This document shows positions 8,785 to 18,900 of a stretch of DNA of 64,000 bases, piece after piece. The position numbers were made by a program, and so were the translations under genes. How positions within the stretch are numbered: the first letter of the stretch is position 1; each line of letters begins with the position of its first letter. The stretch comes from DATAZK01 sp963731205 (GTDB lineage Bacteria; Actinomycetota; Actinomycetes; Frankiales; Frankiaceae): NCBI GenBank assembly GCA_963731205.1, contig CAVSUJ010000001.1, positions 930,001-994,000 on the forward strand, given 5' to 3'. Under the pieces are notes generated by a model. The model was not told the origin of the DNA, did no database searches, and saw only the letters and a list, made by a program, of their open reading frames with translations.

Positions 8785-9899
8785 GCTGCCCCGATTCTTG
8801 TGCTCTTCATCAGACTCCCGAGCTCCGTGAGGAACGCATCCATTTCATCGGGGGTGCCGGCGGTCACCCGCAACCAGCCGGCCAGCCCGACGTCGCGCAC
8901 CAAAACCCCTTGTTCCAGCAGGCTTTCCCAGATCTGATGCTGATCGCCAGGCACCTGGAAGAGCACGAAGTTGGCGTCGCTCGGGACCGCCCGGCAGCCC
9001 AGTGCGGGCAGCTCGACGAGCAGCCGGTCGCGTTGCACCCGGAGTGCCTCGACGCTCGCCAGCAGCTCACCGCTGTAGGCGAGAGCCACCCGCGCCGCTG
9101 CCTGCGTGAGCGCCGAGAGGTGATAGGGCAGCCGGACCAGCTGCAGCGCGTCGACCACCACCGGTGCGGCCGCCAGATATCCCACGCGAGCGCCCGCGAG
9201 CGCGAATGCCTTGCTCATGGTCCGCGTCACGACGAGCCGCGGGCACTCCGGCAGCAGGGTGACCGCGCTCGGCACGCCCTCGCGGCGAAATTCCGCGTAC
9301 GCCTCGTCGACGATCACCATTCCCGGCGCCGCGTCGTGGATCTCGCGGATCGTCGACAGCTCCAACGCGGTGCCGGTGGGATTGTTGGGCGAGCAGAGGA
9401 AGACCAGCGACGGGGCGTGCTCGGCGATCGCCGCCCGCGCTGCCGGAAGGTCGACGCGAAAGTCGGCGTCACGCTCGCCGCGCACCCATCCCGTCGCCGT
9501 CGCCAGCGCGATGAGCCCGTGCATGGTGTACGTCGGCTCGAACGCGAGCCCCACCCGTCCGGGGCCGCCGAACGCCTGGCACAGCTGCTGCAGGATCTCG
9601 TTGGAACCGTTGGCCGCCCAGACCTGCGAGACGCCGAGCACCTGCCCGGGCGCCGCCGATTCACCCGTCAGGTAGGCGGCGAGCTCGGTGCGCAGCGCGG
9701 TGGCATCGCGGTCGGGGTAGCGATTGAGCGACGCGGCCGCCTCGGCGCAGGCGGACGTCAGCGCCGCGACGAGCTCGGGTGACGGCGGGTACGGGTTCTC
9801 GTTGGTGTTCAACCGGTAGGCGACGTCGAGCTGGGGCGCTCCGTACGGGCTCAGACCGCGTAGATCATCGCGCAGCGGCAGCCCGTCCCAGCCGCTCAC
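8781..9899 (-). CDS. hisC: Histidinol-phosphate aminotransferase HisC
   Basis: 372 residues, fold-type I PLP aminotransferase. The Schiff-base Lys is in TMSKAFALAGARVGY; NPNNPTG-type substrate loop reads CSPNNPTGTAL, and VIVDEAYAEF holds the PLP-ring Asp. It transfers the amino group from glutamate to imidazole acetol phosphate. GTG start overlaps the hisD stop by 4 bases. A closely related aromatic aminotransferase role (Pat) is possible for this fold, but position in the his operon makes HisC much more likely. Confidence 0.96.
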   Translation of the reverse strand: MSGWDGLPLRDDLRGLSPYGAPQLDVAYRLNTNENPYPPSPELVAALTSACAEAAASLNRYPDRDATALRTELAAYLTGESAAPGQVLGVSQVWAANGSNEILQQLCQAFGGPGRVGLAFEPTYTMHGLIALATATGWVRGERDADFRVDLPAARAAIAEHAPSLVFLCSPNNPTGTALELSTIREIHDAAPGMVIVDEAYAEFRREGVPSAVTLLPECPRLVVTRTMSKAFALAGARVGYLAAAPVVVDALQLVRLPYHLSALTQAAARVALAYSGELLASVEALRVQRDRLLVELPALGCRAVPSDANFVLFQVPGDQHQIWESLLEQGVLVRDVGLAGWLRVTAGTPDEMDAFLTELGSLMKSTRIGAA

Positions 9900-11200
9900 G
9901 GATCGACCCGCACGCGCACGGCCTCCACGTGCGCATGCAGATCCTCAGCCGCGCCAAGCGCGTACACACCGGGCGCCGAAGCGGCCAGCGCCTCAGCCGT
10001 CGCCGTCACGACGTGCTGCTGGCGCAGGAACGAGAAGACCGAAAGCCCGCTGGTGTGGCGCGCGGTGCCGCCGGTGGGAAGCACGTGATTGGAGCCCGCC
10101 AGGTAGTCGCCGAGGGTCACGGGTGCGTGGGGACCGACGAAGATGGCACCGGCGTGCCGCACTCGTGCGGCCACTGCGTCAGCATCCGCAGTGACGATCT
10201 CGAGGTGCTCGGCGGCCCACGCGTCGACCACCTCGATGCCCTGGGTGATGTCGCGGACGAGGACGGTCGCGCTCTGACCGGTCAGGGCCGCGGTGATGCG
10301 CTCGTGGTGCTTGGCAGCGGCGACCTGGCGCACCACTTCCGCCTCCACCTGCTCCAGCAGCGTTTCGCTGTCGGAGACGAGCAGGCAGGCGGCCAAGGGG
10401 TCGTGCTCGGCTTGCGAGATCAGGTCGGCGGCGAGGTGGACCGGATCGCCGGTGGCATCAGCCAGGATGGCGATCTCGGTGGCGCCGGCCTCGGCGTCGA
10501 TGCCGACGACGCCGCGCACGATGCGCTTCGCAGCGGCGACGTAGACGTTGCCGGGCCCGGTGATGACGTCGACCCGCGGGCACGTCTCGGTGCCGTACGC
10601 GAACATCGCGACCGCCTGGGCGCCGCCGACGGCGTAGACCTCGTCGATCCCCAACAGCGCGCAGGCGGCCAGTACCGCATGGTGCGGCAGGCCGGTCTCG
10701 CGCTGCGGCGGCGACGCGATTGCGAGCGACGCCACGCCGGCCACCTGGGCGGGGACGACGTTCATCACCACGCTGCTCGGATACGCGACCCGCCCGCCCG
10801 GCACGTAGAGCCCGACCCGGGAGACGGGCACCCAGCGCTCGGTGACGCAACTTCCGGGGATGACCTCGACGCTGACGTCACGCGGCCGGGTGGCCTCGGT
10901 GACCTTGCGGGTGCGCCGGATCGCCTCTTCGAGGGCGTCGCGCACCGCCGGATCGAGGGCGTCGAGCGCCTTGATGAGCTCGGTGGCGGGCACGCGCAGG
11001 CCGAAACCAGCGGCGGGAGCCGCCAGGTCGACCCCGTCGAAGCGTTCGGTGGCGGCGATGACCGCCGCGTCTCCGCGCACCCGGACGTCTTCACACACGG
11101 GCCGGACAGCGTCGACGGCAGCCGCCACGTCGAGATCGGCACGCGGCAGGAGGTCACGCGGATCTCCGGTGCGGACGCGCAGGTCGAGACGGGTGAGCAC
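9896..11200 (-). CDS. hisD: Histidinol dehydrogenase HisD
   Basis: 434 residues from GTG 11200 (starts MLTRLDLR). The frame stays open further upstream, but that part is arginine-rich shadow of the divergent Lon-domain gene. Two-step NAD-dependent oxidation of histidinol to histidine. Visible family motifs: GPGNVYVAAAKR, DAEAGATEIAILAD, SQAEHDPLAACLL (Zn and catalytic His region), and ILPTGGTARHTSGLSVFSFLR reflected in VLPTGGTARHTSGL near the end. First gene of the operon; the promoter should lie in the 125 bp shared with the divergent gene at 11326. Confidence 0.96.
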   Translation of the reverse strand: MLTRLDLRVRTGDPRDLLPRADLDVAAAVDAVRPVCEDVRVRGDAAVIAATERFDGVDLAAPAAGFGLRVPATELIKALDALDPAVRDALEEAIRRTRKVTEATRPRDVSVEVIPGSCVTERWVPVSRVGLYVPGGRVAYPSSVVMNVVPAQVAGVASLAIASPPQRETGLPHHAVLAACALLGIDEVYAVGGAQAVAMFAYGTETCPRVDVITGPGNVYVAAAKRIVRGVVGIDAEAGATEIAILADATGDPVHLAADLISQAEHDPLAACLLVSDSETLLEQVEAEVVRQVAAAKHHERITAALTGQSATVLVRDITQGIEVVDAWAAEHLEIVTADADAVAARVRHAGAIFVGPHAPVTLGDYLAGSNHVLPTGGTARHTSGLSVFSFLRQQHVVTATAEALAASAPGVYALGAAEDLHAHVEAVRVRVDP

Positions 11201-11325
11201 GCTTCGAGGGTATCGGCTTCGGGTTGACCTGGGGATTGAGTTGGCGCCGCAAGCTGTGCGCCTCTCCCAGCCGGTCCGCAGGTCCGGACGAGACGCCGCG
11301 GCCCCTGAGCCGGGATGATGGCCGG

Positions 11326-12021
11326 ATGACCGACGAGGGCCCGGCCCAGCCGCTGGAAACGCTGCCGCTGTTTCCGCTGTCGGCCGTGCTGTTCCCGGGG
11401 GCGCCGCTGCCCTTGCAGATTTTCGAGGAGCGCTATCGGGCGCTGGTACGCGACCTGCTGGACCTCGAGCCGGCGGCGCGCAGGTTCGGGGTGGTCGCCA
11501 TCGAAGCCGGCAGCGAGGCCGGGATGGCGCTGCCGCAGATGTTCCCGGTCGGCTGCGAGGCCTTCGTGCAGCGCATCGAGCCGTCGCCGGACGGCCGCAG
11601 CAAGCTCCTCGCTTTCGGACGGGCCCGCTTCCGGCTGGTCGAGGTCGACACCGTGAGCAAGCCCTACCTGGTCGGTCAGGTGCGCTGGCTGGACGAACCG
11701 GCCGGCGAGGCGGGGCTGGCCGAAGCGATCGCGCCGGCCGTTCGCGACGCATTGCTGACCTACGTCGACACGCTCGCCGAACTGACCGGCGGGAGCGTCG
11801 ATGAGGAAACGCTCCCCGGCGATCCGACCGAGCTCAGCTATCTGACGGCCGGCGCGATGCTGCTCGCGCTGCGCGAGCGGCAGGCCCTGCTCGAACTCGG
11901 CGACACCGCCGGGCGGCTGCGTGCCGAGGTGAGCCTGCTGCGCCGAGAGCAGCTCCTGATGGCGGAACTGCGCGCGGTGAACGCACCCGAGCTCTTCCGG
12001 ATGCCGCGCTCACCGAACTGA
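11326..12021 (+). CDS. Lon N-terminal (substrate-binding) domain protein
   Basis: 231 residues from ATG 11326. The segment LPLFPLSAVLFPGAPLPLQIFEERY is the hallmark start of the Lon substrate-binding domain (PF02190); there is no ATPase or protease domain, so this is the stand-alone form common in actinobacteria. Its role is not settled; substrate recognition or adaptor function is presumed by homology. The C-terminal third is helical (LLALRERQALLELGDTAGRLRAEVSLLRREQLL). Divergent from hisD, 125 bp apart. Confidence 0.88.
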   Translation: MTDEGPAQPLETLPLFPLSAVLFPGAPLPLQIFEERYRALVRDLLDLEPAARRFGVVAIEAGSEAGMALPQMFPVGCEAFVQRIEPSPDGRSKLLAFGRARFRLVEVDTVSKPYLVGQVRWLDEPAGEAGLAEAIAPAVRDALLTYVDTLAELTGGSVDEETLPGDPTELSYLTAGAMLLALRERQALLELGDTAGRLRAEVSLLRREQLLMAELRAVNAPELFRMPRSPN

Positions 12022-12104
12022 GCCGGGGTCGTCCCGACGAGACCTTCGGCATGTTTTCCACAGCCCGCTCTTGCGTCTTCGTTACTTTCTGTAGCCTGCG
12101 GCCG

Positions 12105-12802
12105 GTGTCGAAGAGTCTTTTGCTGATCCTCGCCCTCGGTGTGACCAGCTGTGGCAGCGCGGCCGCACGATCCGCCCGAACTCCCACAAGCCAGCAGATC
12201 AGCGCGCATGCCGGCACAGGTAACCCGTCGAGCAAGAGCTCGCCGGCCAGCGTGGAGCAAGCGAAGCCCAGTCCCTCACAGGCCTCACCATCGGTGACTG
12301 TGCGTGGCAAGGCTTCGGTGGGCCACGTCCCTGCTGCGGCGACCGGCCGCCCTATCCGGTGGGCGGGCTCGCTCCATGGTCGAAGCTGCTGGCCTTCGAG
12401 GAGCCTGCCGCCCCAGCGCTCGTTCCGCGGCCGACGGTGCCGGCCGTTCCCACGGTGCCGACAGCACCCACAGTGCCGACGGTGCCATCTCACCGGCCCG
12501 TCGGTCATCGCACGACTCCGGTCCGCCCCACGCTTGCGCCTCGCCCGGCCGCGCCAAGCCTCAAGGAGATGCAGCGTCGCACCTACGCCGCTCTCGCGGC
12601 CTGGTACCGCAGCCACGCCAACGCCGCGGCATTGCAGACGTTGACGAGTCAGGTCAACGCCGCCCTGACCGCACTGCCGGCCGCCTCAGCGCAGCATCAG
12701 GCGTACGCCGTGCTCTCCCGTCGGCTGTTCGTGGCCCTGCACCCGGCCGGCCCGAAGGCGCGCACAGCCGCCCGCGCCTCAGCCGTCTCAGTGCGGCACT
12801 GA
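12105..12802 (+). pseudogene. Lipoprotein gene with apparent reading-frame disruption
   Basis: The N-terminus from GTG 12105 reads as a lipoprotein signal (LLLILALGVTSC, Cys at residue 16) and a Ser/Pro linker. After about residue 60 that frame turns Arg-rich and shadow-like, ending at 12644. The coding look then continues in the -1 frame, open from 12224 to the stop at 12802: LTIGDCAWQGFGG, a Val-Pro-Thr linker, and a helical domain (RRTYAALAAWYRSHANAAAL). So one gene appears to need a frame change between about 12224 and 12340. This could be a sequencing error, a true mutation, or two overlapping genes, the second from GTG 12359. No function recognised. A TAGCCT -10 element at 12092-12097 sits 7 bases from the GTG, so the mRNA may be leaderless. 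The end overlaps the convergent gene by 15 bp. Confidence 0.55.
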
Positions 12803-13432
12803 CCAGTAACGGTCGGGTTCGGGGGCGTCGGGGAGCACCGGCTCCTGATGGCTCGTCGTCAGCAGCATGATGATCAGATACGTCAGCAGCGCCGCCACCG
12901 GGAAAACGACGTGGAAACCGTGACTGCGCAGGACGAAGTCGACGAGGTTGCTCACCCGGCTACGGATGTCCTGAGGCACCTGGTCGAGCACCCTGCTGCT
13001 GCCGCGCAGATGACCGACCTGCGCGGCCACCAGCGAGCCGCCGACGCCGCCGATCGCCAGCGCCAGCGGCAAGGTCCAGCTGCCCCGCCTGCCGCGCCAG
13101 CCCACCACCGCCCCGGCCAGCACCCCGAAGATCAAGGCCAGTAAGGCGAAATGCACGTCGGCACCGCCCTGGACGTTGAAGGCGGCCTCGCTTCCTGCCA
13201 GTGCCTGCTTGACGTTCAGCTTGGGCGTGGTGGCCGCCCAGATCAGACCCATCGGCACACCAACGACGACCAGCGCGATGGCGACGACGATGGCGCTGAG
13301 CACGTCCCGCGAGTGCGGCGCCTCCGGCTTCCACCTGCGGGCTACCGGCGGTTCAGGCGGAAGGCCGAAACCGGGATCGAGTTGCGGGTCTTGGGGCTCG
13401 CTGCCCGGCGTCGACGAACCCGTCATGCGCAC
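12788..13432 (-). CDS. Four-helix membrane protein, DUF2567-like
   Basis: 214 residues, start ATG 13432 (an ATG two codons later is equally possible). Pro-rich cytoplasmic N-terminus, then four hydrophobic helices: AIVVAIALVVVGVPMGLIWA, FALLALIFGVLAGAVVGW, LPLALAIGGVGGSLVAAQV and VVFPVAALLTYLIIMLL. The pattern of a first helix ending GLIW and a second ending GxxxGW resembles the actinobacterial DUF2567 family; this is recall, not a search result. Function unknown. Its end overlaps the convergent lipoprotein gene. Confidence 0.65.
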   Translation of the reverse strand: MRMTGSSTPGSEPQDPQLDPGFGLPPEPPVARRWKPEAPHSRDVLSAIVVAIALVVVGVPMGLIWAATTPKLNVKQALAGSEAAFNVQGGADVHFALLALIFGVLAGAVVGWRGRRGSWTLPLALAIGGVGGSLVAAQVGHLRGSSRVLDQVPQDIRSRVSNLVDFVLRSHGFHVVFPVAALLTYLIIMLLTTSHQEPVLPDAPEPDRYWSVPH

Positions 13433-13486
13433 AGTCTCCCTGACCGGTTCAACGCCATTTGCACCACCACGCTGTGGGAGGCCGAT

Positions 13487-14293
13487 TCAACGGCGTGCCA
13501 GCCGGCGCAGCGCCCAACCTCCGGCGAGCAGGCTGGCTATCGCGACCAGCAGGCAGACCAGCAGATCGATCCCGACCGAACCCCACGGCACGCTGTGGCG
13601 GAAGCCGACGGCGAGCGCATCGGCCCCGTACGTGCCCGGCAGGATCACGCGGATCGCCCGCAAGGCTTCCGGCATCCTTGACGCCGGGATGATGTCGAGG
13701 AAGAGCACCGCGCTCATTCCCAGCTGGCCCGCGACAGTCGCGAGTTCCGGACGCGGGGCGATGAGACCCAGCAGCGCGCCGATGCCCGCGAGGGCCGCTC
13801 CCGTCAGCACGATCACGGGGATCAGCAGCCACAGCCGGCCGAGTGGTAGCCGGTAGACCAATCCACCGGTGATGGCGGTGAGGATCGTGCCCGGGACGGC
13901 GAACGTCGCGTATGAGGCCGCGGTGCCGAGCACGACCGCGCTCGGCGGCACCGGCAGCGTCAGGTAATAGTCCAGGGCCCCCGACGCGCGCATCGCGCCG
14001 AACCGCTGGGCGAGCAGGTTGAGCGCGACGAAGGCGACGACCAGCACGGTCGTACCGCCGACCACCTGCTCGCCGGTGGTCTCACTCCCCCGATCAACCA
14101 CTCCCCGCAGCAGCAGGAGCAGGCCGATCGACTGGAAAGCGGCCACGAAGAGCAGCGGCACCCGGGCAACGCGGCCACGAGCCAGTTGCTGGCGGAAGAC
14201 CGTCGAGGTCGCCGACCACATCCCGGGCCGGGGTGAGCGACCGGTCCCGGCCGTCACGGCTCGCGAGGCGGCGCCCGGCAGGAGTTGGGTCAC
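13487..14293 (-). CDS. ABC-2 type transporter permease
   Basis: 268 residues, six predicted helices of the ABC-2 kind (for example FVAAFQSIGLLLLLRGVV, VLVVAFVALNLLAQRFG and LLVCLLVAIASLLAGGWAL near the end). The start overlaps the stop of the ATPase gene by 4 bases, so the two form one exporter. The substrate is unknown; daunorubicin/viologen-type efflux or polymer export are usual for such pairs. Confidence 0.85.
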   Translation of the reverse strand: MTQLLPGAASRAVTAGTGRSPRPGMWSATSTVFRQQLARGRVARVPLLFVAAFQSIGLLLLLRGVVDRGSETTGEQVVGGTTVLVVAFVALNLLAQRFGAMRASGALDYYLTLPVPPSAVVLGTAASYATFAVPGTILTAITGGLVYRLPLGRLWLLIPVIVLTGAALAGIGALLGLIAPRPELATVAGQLGMSAVLFLDIIPASRMPEALRAIRVILPGTYGADALAVGFRHSVPWGSVGIDLLVCLLVAIASLLAGGWALRRLARR

Positions 14294-15273
14294 GCGCGTT
14301 CCAGGTCGCGAGCCCGACCGCCGAGAGCCAGGTAGACGTCTTCGAGCGTGGGTGTGGCAAGCGTGAAGTCATCGAGTGCGGCGAAGGCCGGCCCCGACGT
14401 GAGGCTGCCGAGTGCTTCGCGCGCCTCCCCCACCGGAAGGTGGACGCTCCAGCGCCGACCGGTGACGCTGGCCCGGGCAGCGAGGGAGGCGACGACCGGA
14501 TCGCTGCCGGGCGGCTCGGCGCGCCACACCAGGTCCAGCCGCACCTCGTCGCTGACCTGGGCTTTGAGCCGGCCCGGTGTGTCGCAGGCGATGACCCGGC
14601 CGGCGTCGAGCACGGCGACCCTGTCCAGCACCGACTCGGCCTCCAGCACGTTGTGGGTGACGAGCAGGATCGTCACCCCGGCGTCGCGGCGCCGCCGCTC
14701 GAGTGCGGCCCACACCGCGCGCCGGGCCTGCGGGTCGAGGCCGGTGGTCGGCTCGTCCAGCACCAGGATCGGACGCGGGCCGGCGAGCGCGGCGCCGAAA
14801 GCCGCCAGCCGCCGCTCCCCGCCCGACAGCTGACCGATGACCCTGCCGGCGAGCGGCGTCAGTCCCAGCTCTTCGATGAGCCCGTCACGCGTGGCGTTCG
14901 CAGCCGAGGAACTCAGCCCGCGCAGCCGGCCGGTCGATTCGATCGCCAGGCTGACGGTGAGGTCGGCAAGGGCGGCTTCGTGCTGCGGCAGGTAACCGAC
15001 GCACGCGCTGGCCCGGGAGTCGAGCGGGGCGCCGAGCAGGCGGATCGTGCCCTCGTCGGGGCGGAGCAGGCCGACCAGCTGGCGTACCAGCGTCGTCTTG
15101 CCGGCGCCGTTGGGACCGAGCAGGCCGAAGACCGTGCCCGCGGCGACGTCGAGATCGATGCCGTCATTGGCGACGATCGTCTCGCCCTTGCCCCGGCCGG
15201 AGGAGAAGGTACGAACGAGCCCACGCACCTCATACGCGAGCGGCCCGTCCACCGGCCCAGTGTCGCAGTTCAT
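14290..15273 (-). CDS. ABC transporter ATP-binding protein (ABC-2 partner)
   Basis: About 327 residues from ATG 15273. Walker A GPNGAGKTT, signature LSGGERRLA, Walker B ILVLDEPTTGLD, H-loop VTHNVLEAE are all canonical. DrrA-like length with a C-terminal extension. A GTG at 15312 would overlap the DUF6308 stop as GTGA and add 13 residues; local gene style favours such coupling, while the ATG matches the usual N-terminus better. Downstream permease overlaps by 4 bases. Confidence 0.88.
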   Translation of the reverse strand: MNCDTGPVDGPLAYEVRGLVRTFSSGRGKGETIVANDGIDLDVAAGTVFGLLGPNGAGKTTLVRQLVGLLRPDEGTIRLLGAPLDSRASACVGYLPQHEAALADLTVSLAIESTGRLRGLSSSAANATRDGLIEELGLTPLAGRVIGQLSGGERRLAAFGAALAGPRPILVLDEPTTGLDPQARRAVWAALERRRRDAGVTILLVTHNVLEAESVLDRVAVLDAGRVIACDTPGRLKAQVSDEVRLDLVWRAEPPGSDPVVASLAARASVTGRRWSVHLPVGEAREALGSLTSGPAFAALDDFTLATPTLEDVYLALGGRARDLERA

Positions 15274-15308
15274 CGTGTGCGCCGCCCGGGCTCGCGAACC
15301 CGGGCAGC

Positions 15309-15950
15309 TCACACCAGGCTGCTGGTCCAGACGACGATGTCGAGCACCCGCAGCGGGGTGATCGGCGGGCAGTCCTCGGGGACGAGCCGGGCAAGGGCCG
15401 CGAACTCGTCGGCGTTGTCACGCAGATCCTGGCGCATGGCTCGCACCAGCAGACCCATGTACTCGCGGACGGTCCGGCCGTCTTTCGGCGCCGGCGGGAC
15501 GCAGGCCTCGGACTGGTAGAACATCTGGACCTTGCTGTCGAACAGCGGAACCAGACCTGGGCGCTTTCGGTGCAGCACCTTCGCCAGCAGCGAGCCCCGC
15601 ACGTCACGGTCCAGAGCGCTGGGGTCATCGAGCGGGTCATACAGCGCCGCGACCAGGTCACACGTCTCCTCGTCGGCCTCGACGAGGTCGACCGGAGGCA
15701 GCGCGTCGAGCCCGCGCTGCAGCAGCGGAAGCAGCGCCGTGAGGGTATGCATCCGGTCGAGGTCGACATTCACGCCGAGCAGGGTCGGAGCGAGCAGATC
15801 GCCGGTGCACAACGTCGCGGGATCTTCGTTGGTGATCAGCCCGTCGTAGTACGGGTAGGCGTAACGCAGCCCGCGCCGTCCGGGGCTGACGTAGGTACGC
15901 ACCAAGCCCTCGGCGTCGAGCACCTCTTTGGTTCCCATGGCCAGGCGCAT
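15309..15950 (-). CDS. DUF6308-like protein downstream of dnaE1
   Basis: 213 residues, soluble, no signal or membrane segment. Recognisable parts are YAYPYYDGLITNEDP near residue 30, LLAKVLHRKRPGLVPLFDSKV in the middle and a Trp-containing end (LDIVVWTSSLV). The sequence resembles the actinobacterial DUF6308 family by recall; no biochemical role is known to me. It begins 12 bp after the dnaE1 stop and is followed, with a 4-base or near overlap, by an ABC transporter, so it may be read from the dnaE1 promoter. Confidence 0.7.
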   Translation of the reverse strand: MRLAMGTKEVLDAEGLVRTYVSPGRRGLRYAYPYYDGLITNEDPATLCTGDLLAPTLLGVNVDLDRMHTLTALLPLLQRGLDALPPVDLVEADEETCDLVAALYDPLDDPSALDRDVRGSLLAKVLHRKRPGLVPLFDSKVQMFYQSEACVPPAPKDGRTVREYMGLLVRAMRQDLRDNADEFAALARLVPEDCPPITPLRVLDIVVWTSSLV

Positions 15951-15962
15951 GGGTTCAGCCTC

Positions 15963-18900
15963 TCATCCAGAGACGCAACCGGCACCCAACAACTCTTTGA
16001 GGTCCGCCACAAGACTGGTGGAAACGCTGACCCGCAGCCCGTCGTCAAGGCGCAGGGTGGTGACGCGAGCGGGGCCGAGCAGCTGCAGCCGCACCTCGGT
16101 GGTGCCGGGATGCGTCGAAAGCACACCCTTCAGCCGGGTCACCAGATCGGGCACGCAACGCGCTGCCGCCAGCGAGACCGTCAGCGGACCACGCGGCCCC
16201 TGCGTGAGGTCGGGGACGATCAGCTCCATCGCGATCAGCCGCGGCATCTCCTCGCGCTTGTCGACGCGTGCCTTGACCAGCACGACCTCGTCCTCGATGA
16301 GCTGATGCGAGACCGCCGCGTAGGTCTGCGGGAAGAACAGGGTCTCGACCCCGCCGTCGAGGTCTTCGAGCTGGACCACCGCCCAGGGGCTGCCGGTCTT
16401 GGTGACCTTGCGGGTGATGCTGGCGACGATGCCGCCGACGGTCACGATCTGCCCGTCGTCGCACGATTCCGACAGATCCGCCACGGTGGCGTCCGAGCCG
16501 GCCGCGATGATGTGCTCGACACCGAGCAGCGGATGGTCGCTGACGTACAGCCCGAGCATCTCCCGCTCGTACGCGAGCAGCAGCTTCTTCTCCCACTCCC
16601 CGTTGGGGATCGTGGTCTCCAGCGCCGCGTCAGCCTCCTGGCCGCCGGCCTCGGGGTCCTCCATGCCGAGCCCGCCGAACAGCGAGAACTGACCGGCCGC
16701 CTCGGCGCGCTTGACCTCCAGGCACGCGTCGATGACCTCGGCATGGATCTGGACGAGCCCGCGCCGGGGGTGACCGAGCGAGTCGAACGCGCCTGCCTTG
16801 ATGAGCGACTCGACCGTGCGCTTGTTGCATGCGACCGGCTCGACCTTGCGAAGGAAATCGGCGAAGTCAGCAAAGCGTCCCTTGGCCTTGCGGGTGCGCA
16901 CCAGCGAATCGACGACGTTGGCGCCGACGTTGCGGATCGCGCCGAGCCCGAAGCGGATGTCAGTGCCGCGGGGGGTGAAATCGCGGTCGGAGTCGTTGAC
17001 GTCGGGCGGCAGCACCTTCAGCCCCATCCGCCGGCATTCCTGCAGGTAGATGGCGGTCTTGTCCTTGTCATCGCGGACGCTCGTGAGCAGCGCGGCCATG
17101 TACTCGGCGGGGAAGTTCGCCTTCAGGAACGCGGTCCAGTACGAGACCAGGCCGTAGCCGGCGCTGTGGGCCTTGTTGAACGCGTAGTCCGAGAACGGAA
17201 CGAGGATGTCCCAGAGCGTCTTGATCGCGTTGTCGCCGTAGCCCTGCGCCTTCATGCCGTCGCTGAAGGGGATGTACTCCTTGTCGAGGATCTCGCGCTT
17301 CTTCTTGCCCATCGCGCGGCGCAGGAGATCGGCGGCGCCGAGCGTGTAGCCGGCCACCCGCTGGGCGATGGCCATGACCTGCTCCTGGTAGACGATCAGG
17401 CCGTGCGTCTCGTCGAGGATGTCGGCCAGCGCCTCGGCCAGCTCCGGGTGGATCGGCTCGACGGGCTTGCGACCGTTCTTGCGATCGGCGTAGTCGTTGT
17501 GCGCATTGGCGCCCATCGGACCGGGCCGGTACAGCGCGATGAGGGCGGAGATGTCGTCGAAGGAGGTCGGCTTCATCGAGCGCAGCAGCGAACGCATCGG
17601 CCCGCCGTCGAGCTGGAAGACGCCGAGGCTGTCACCCCGCCCGAGCAGCGCGTAGGCCTCGGGATCGTCGAGGGTCAGCTCCTCGAGCACCAGGGTCTCG
17701 CCGCGGTTGGACTCGATGTGAGCCAGGCAATCGTCGAGCACGGTGAGGTTGCGCAGGCCCAGGAAATCCATCTTCAGCAGGCCGAGGCTCTCGACAGCGC
17801 CCATGTCGAACTGGGTGATGATCGCGCCGTCGGCATCGCGGCGCCAGACCGGCACGTGGTCGGTCAGCGGATCGCGGCACATGACGACGCCGGCGGCGTG
17901 GACACCGACCTGGCGCTTGAGGCCCTCCAGCCCGCGGGCGGTCTCGAGCACCTTGGCGACGTCGGGCTCGGACGCGGCCATCGCCCGCAGCTCGCCGGCC
18001 TCGCTGTAACGCTTGGACTGCGGATCGAAGCAATCAGCCAGCGCCATCTCGCGGCCCATCACCGCCGCCGGGAACGCCTTGGTGATCTTGTCACCCATGG
18101 CGTACGGGTAGCCGAGAACCCGTGAGCTGTCTTTGATCGCCGCCTTGGCCTTGATGGTGCCGTAAGTGATGATCTGCGCGACCTTGTCATCGCCGTAACG
18201 CTCGGTGGCATAACGGATCATGTCGGTGCGCCGGCGCTCGTCGAAGTCCATGTCGATGTCGGGCATGGAGATCCGGTCAGGATTGAGGAAGCGCTCGAAG
18301 ATCAGCCCGAACCGCAGCGGATCGAGCTCGGTGATGCCGAGCACGTAGGACACCATGCTTCCGGCGGCGCTGCCGCGGCCCGGACCGACCCGGATGCCCG
18401 CGGTCTTCGCGTAACGCACGAGGTCGGCGACGACGAGGAAGTAGGCCGGGAATCCCATCTGCAGGATGACCCCGACCTCGTAATCCACCTGTGCCTGCTG
18501 AGCTTCGGTGGCGCCGCCGGGATAGCGCTGGGCGACGCCGCGGGCGACCTCCTTGCGAAACCAGCTCTCCTCGGTTTCCCCTTCAGGGCAAGGGAATTGG
18601 GGCAGCAGCTGCTTGGGCGCGAACGACGGCGGCTGGATCCGCTCGGCGATCACCAGCGTGTTGTCGCAGGCCTCGGGAAGCTCGGCGAAGGTCGCGCGCA
18701 TCTCGGCCGGCGACTTCAGGTAGAACTCGGTGGCCTCGAACTTGAAACGGGTCGGGTCAGCCAGGGTGGCGCCGGTCTGCACGCACAGCAGCACCTCGTG
18801 GGCCGTGTGGTCGGCCTGGTTGGTGTAGTGCAGATCATTGGTGGCGACGAGCGGGAGGTCGAGCTCCTTGGCGATCTTGACCAGCTGCGGGAAGGTGCGC

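Noticed and set aside
15570..18125. 851-codon open frame on the plus strand opposite dnaE1
   Set aside because: It is the antisense shadow of a GC-rich gene; composition is His/Arg/Gln-rich without any domain, and dnaE1 motifs fill the minus strand.
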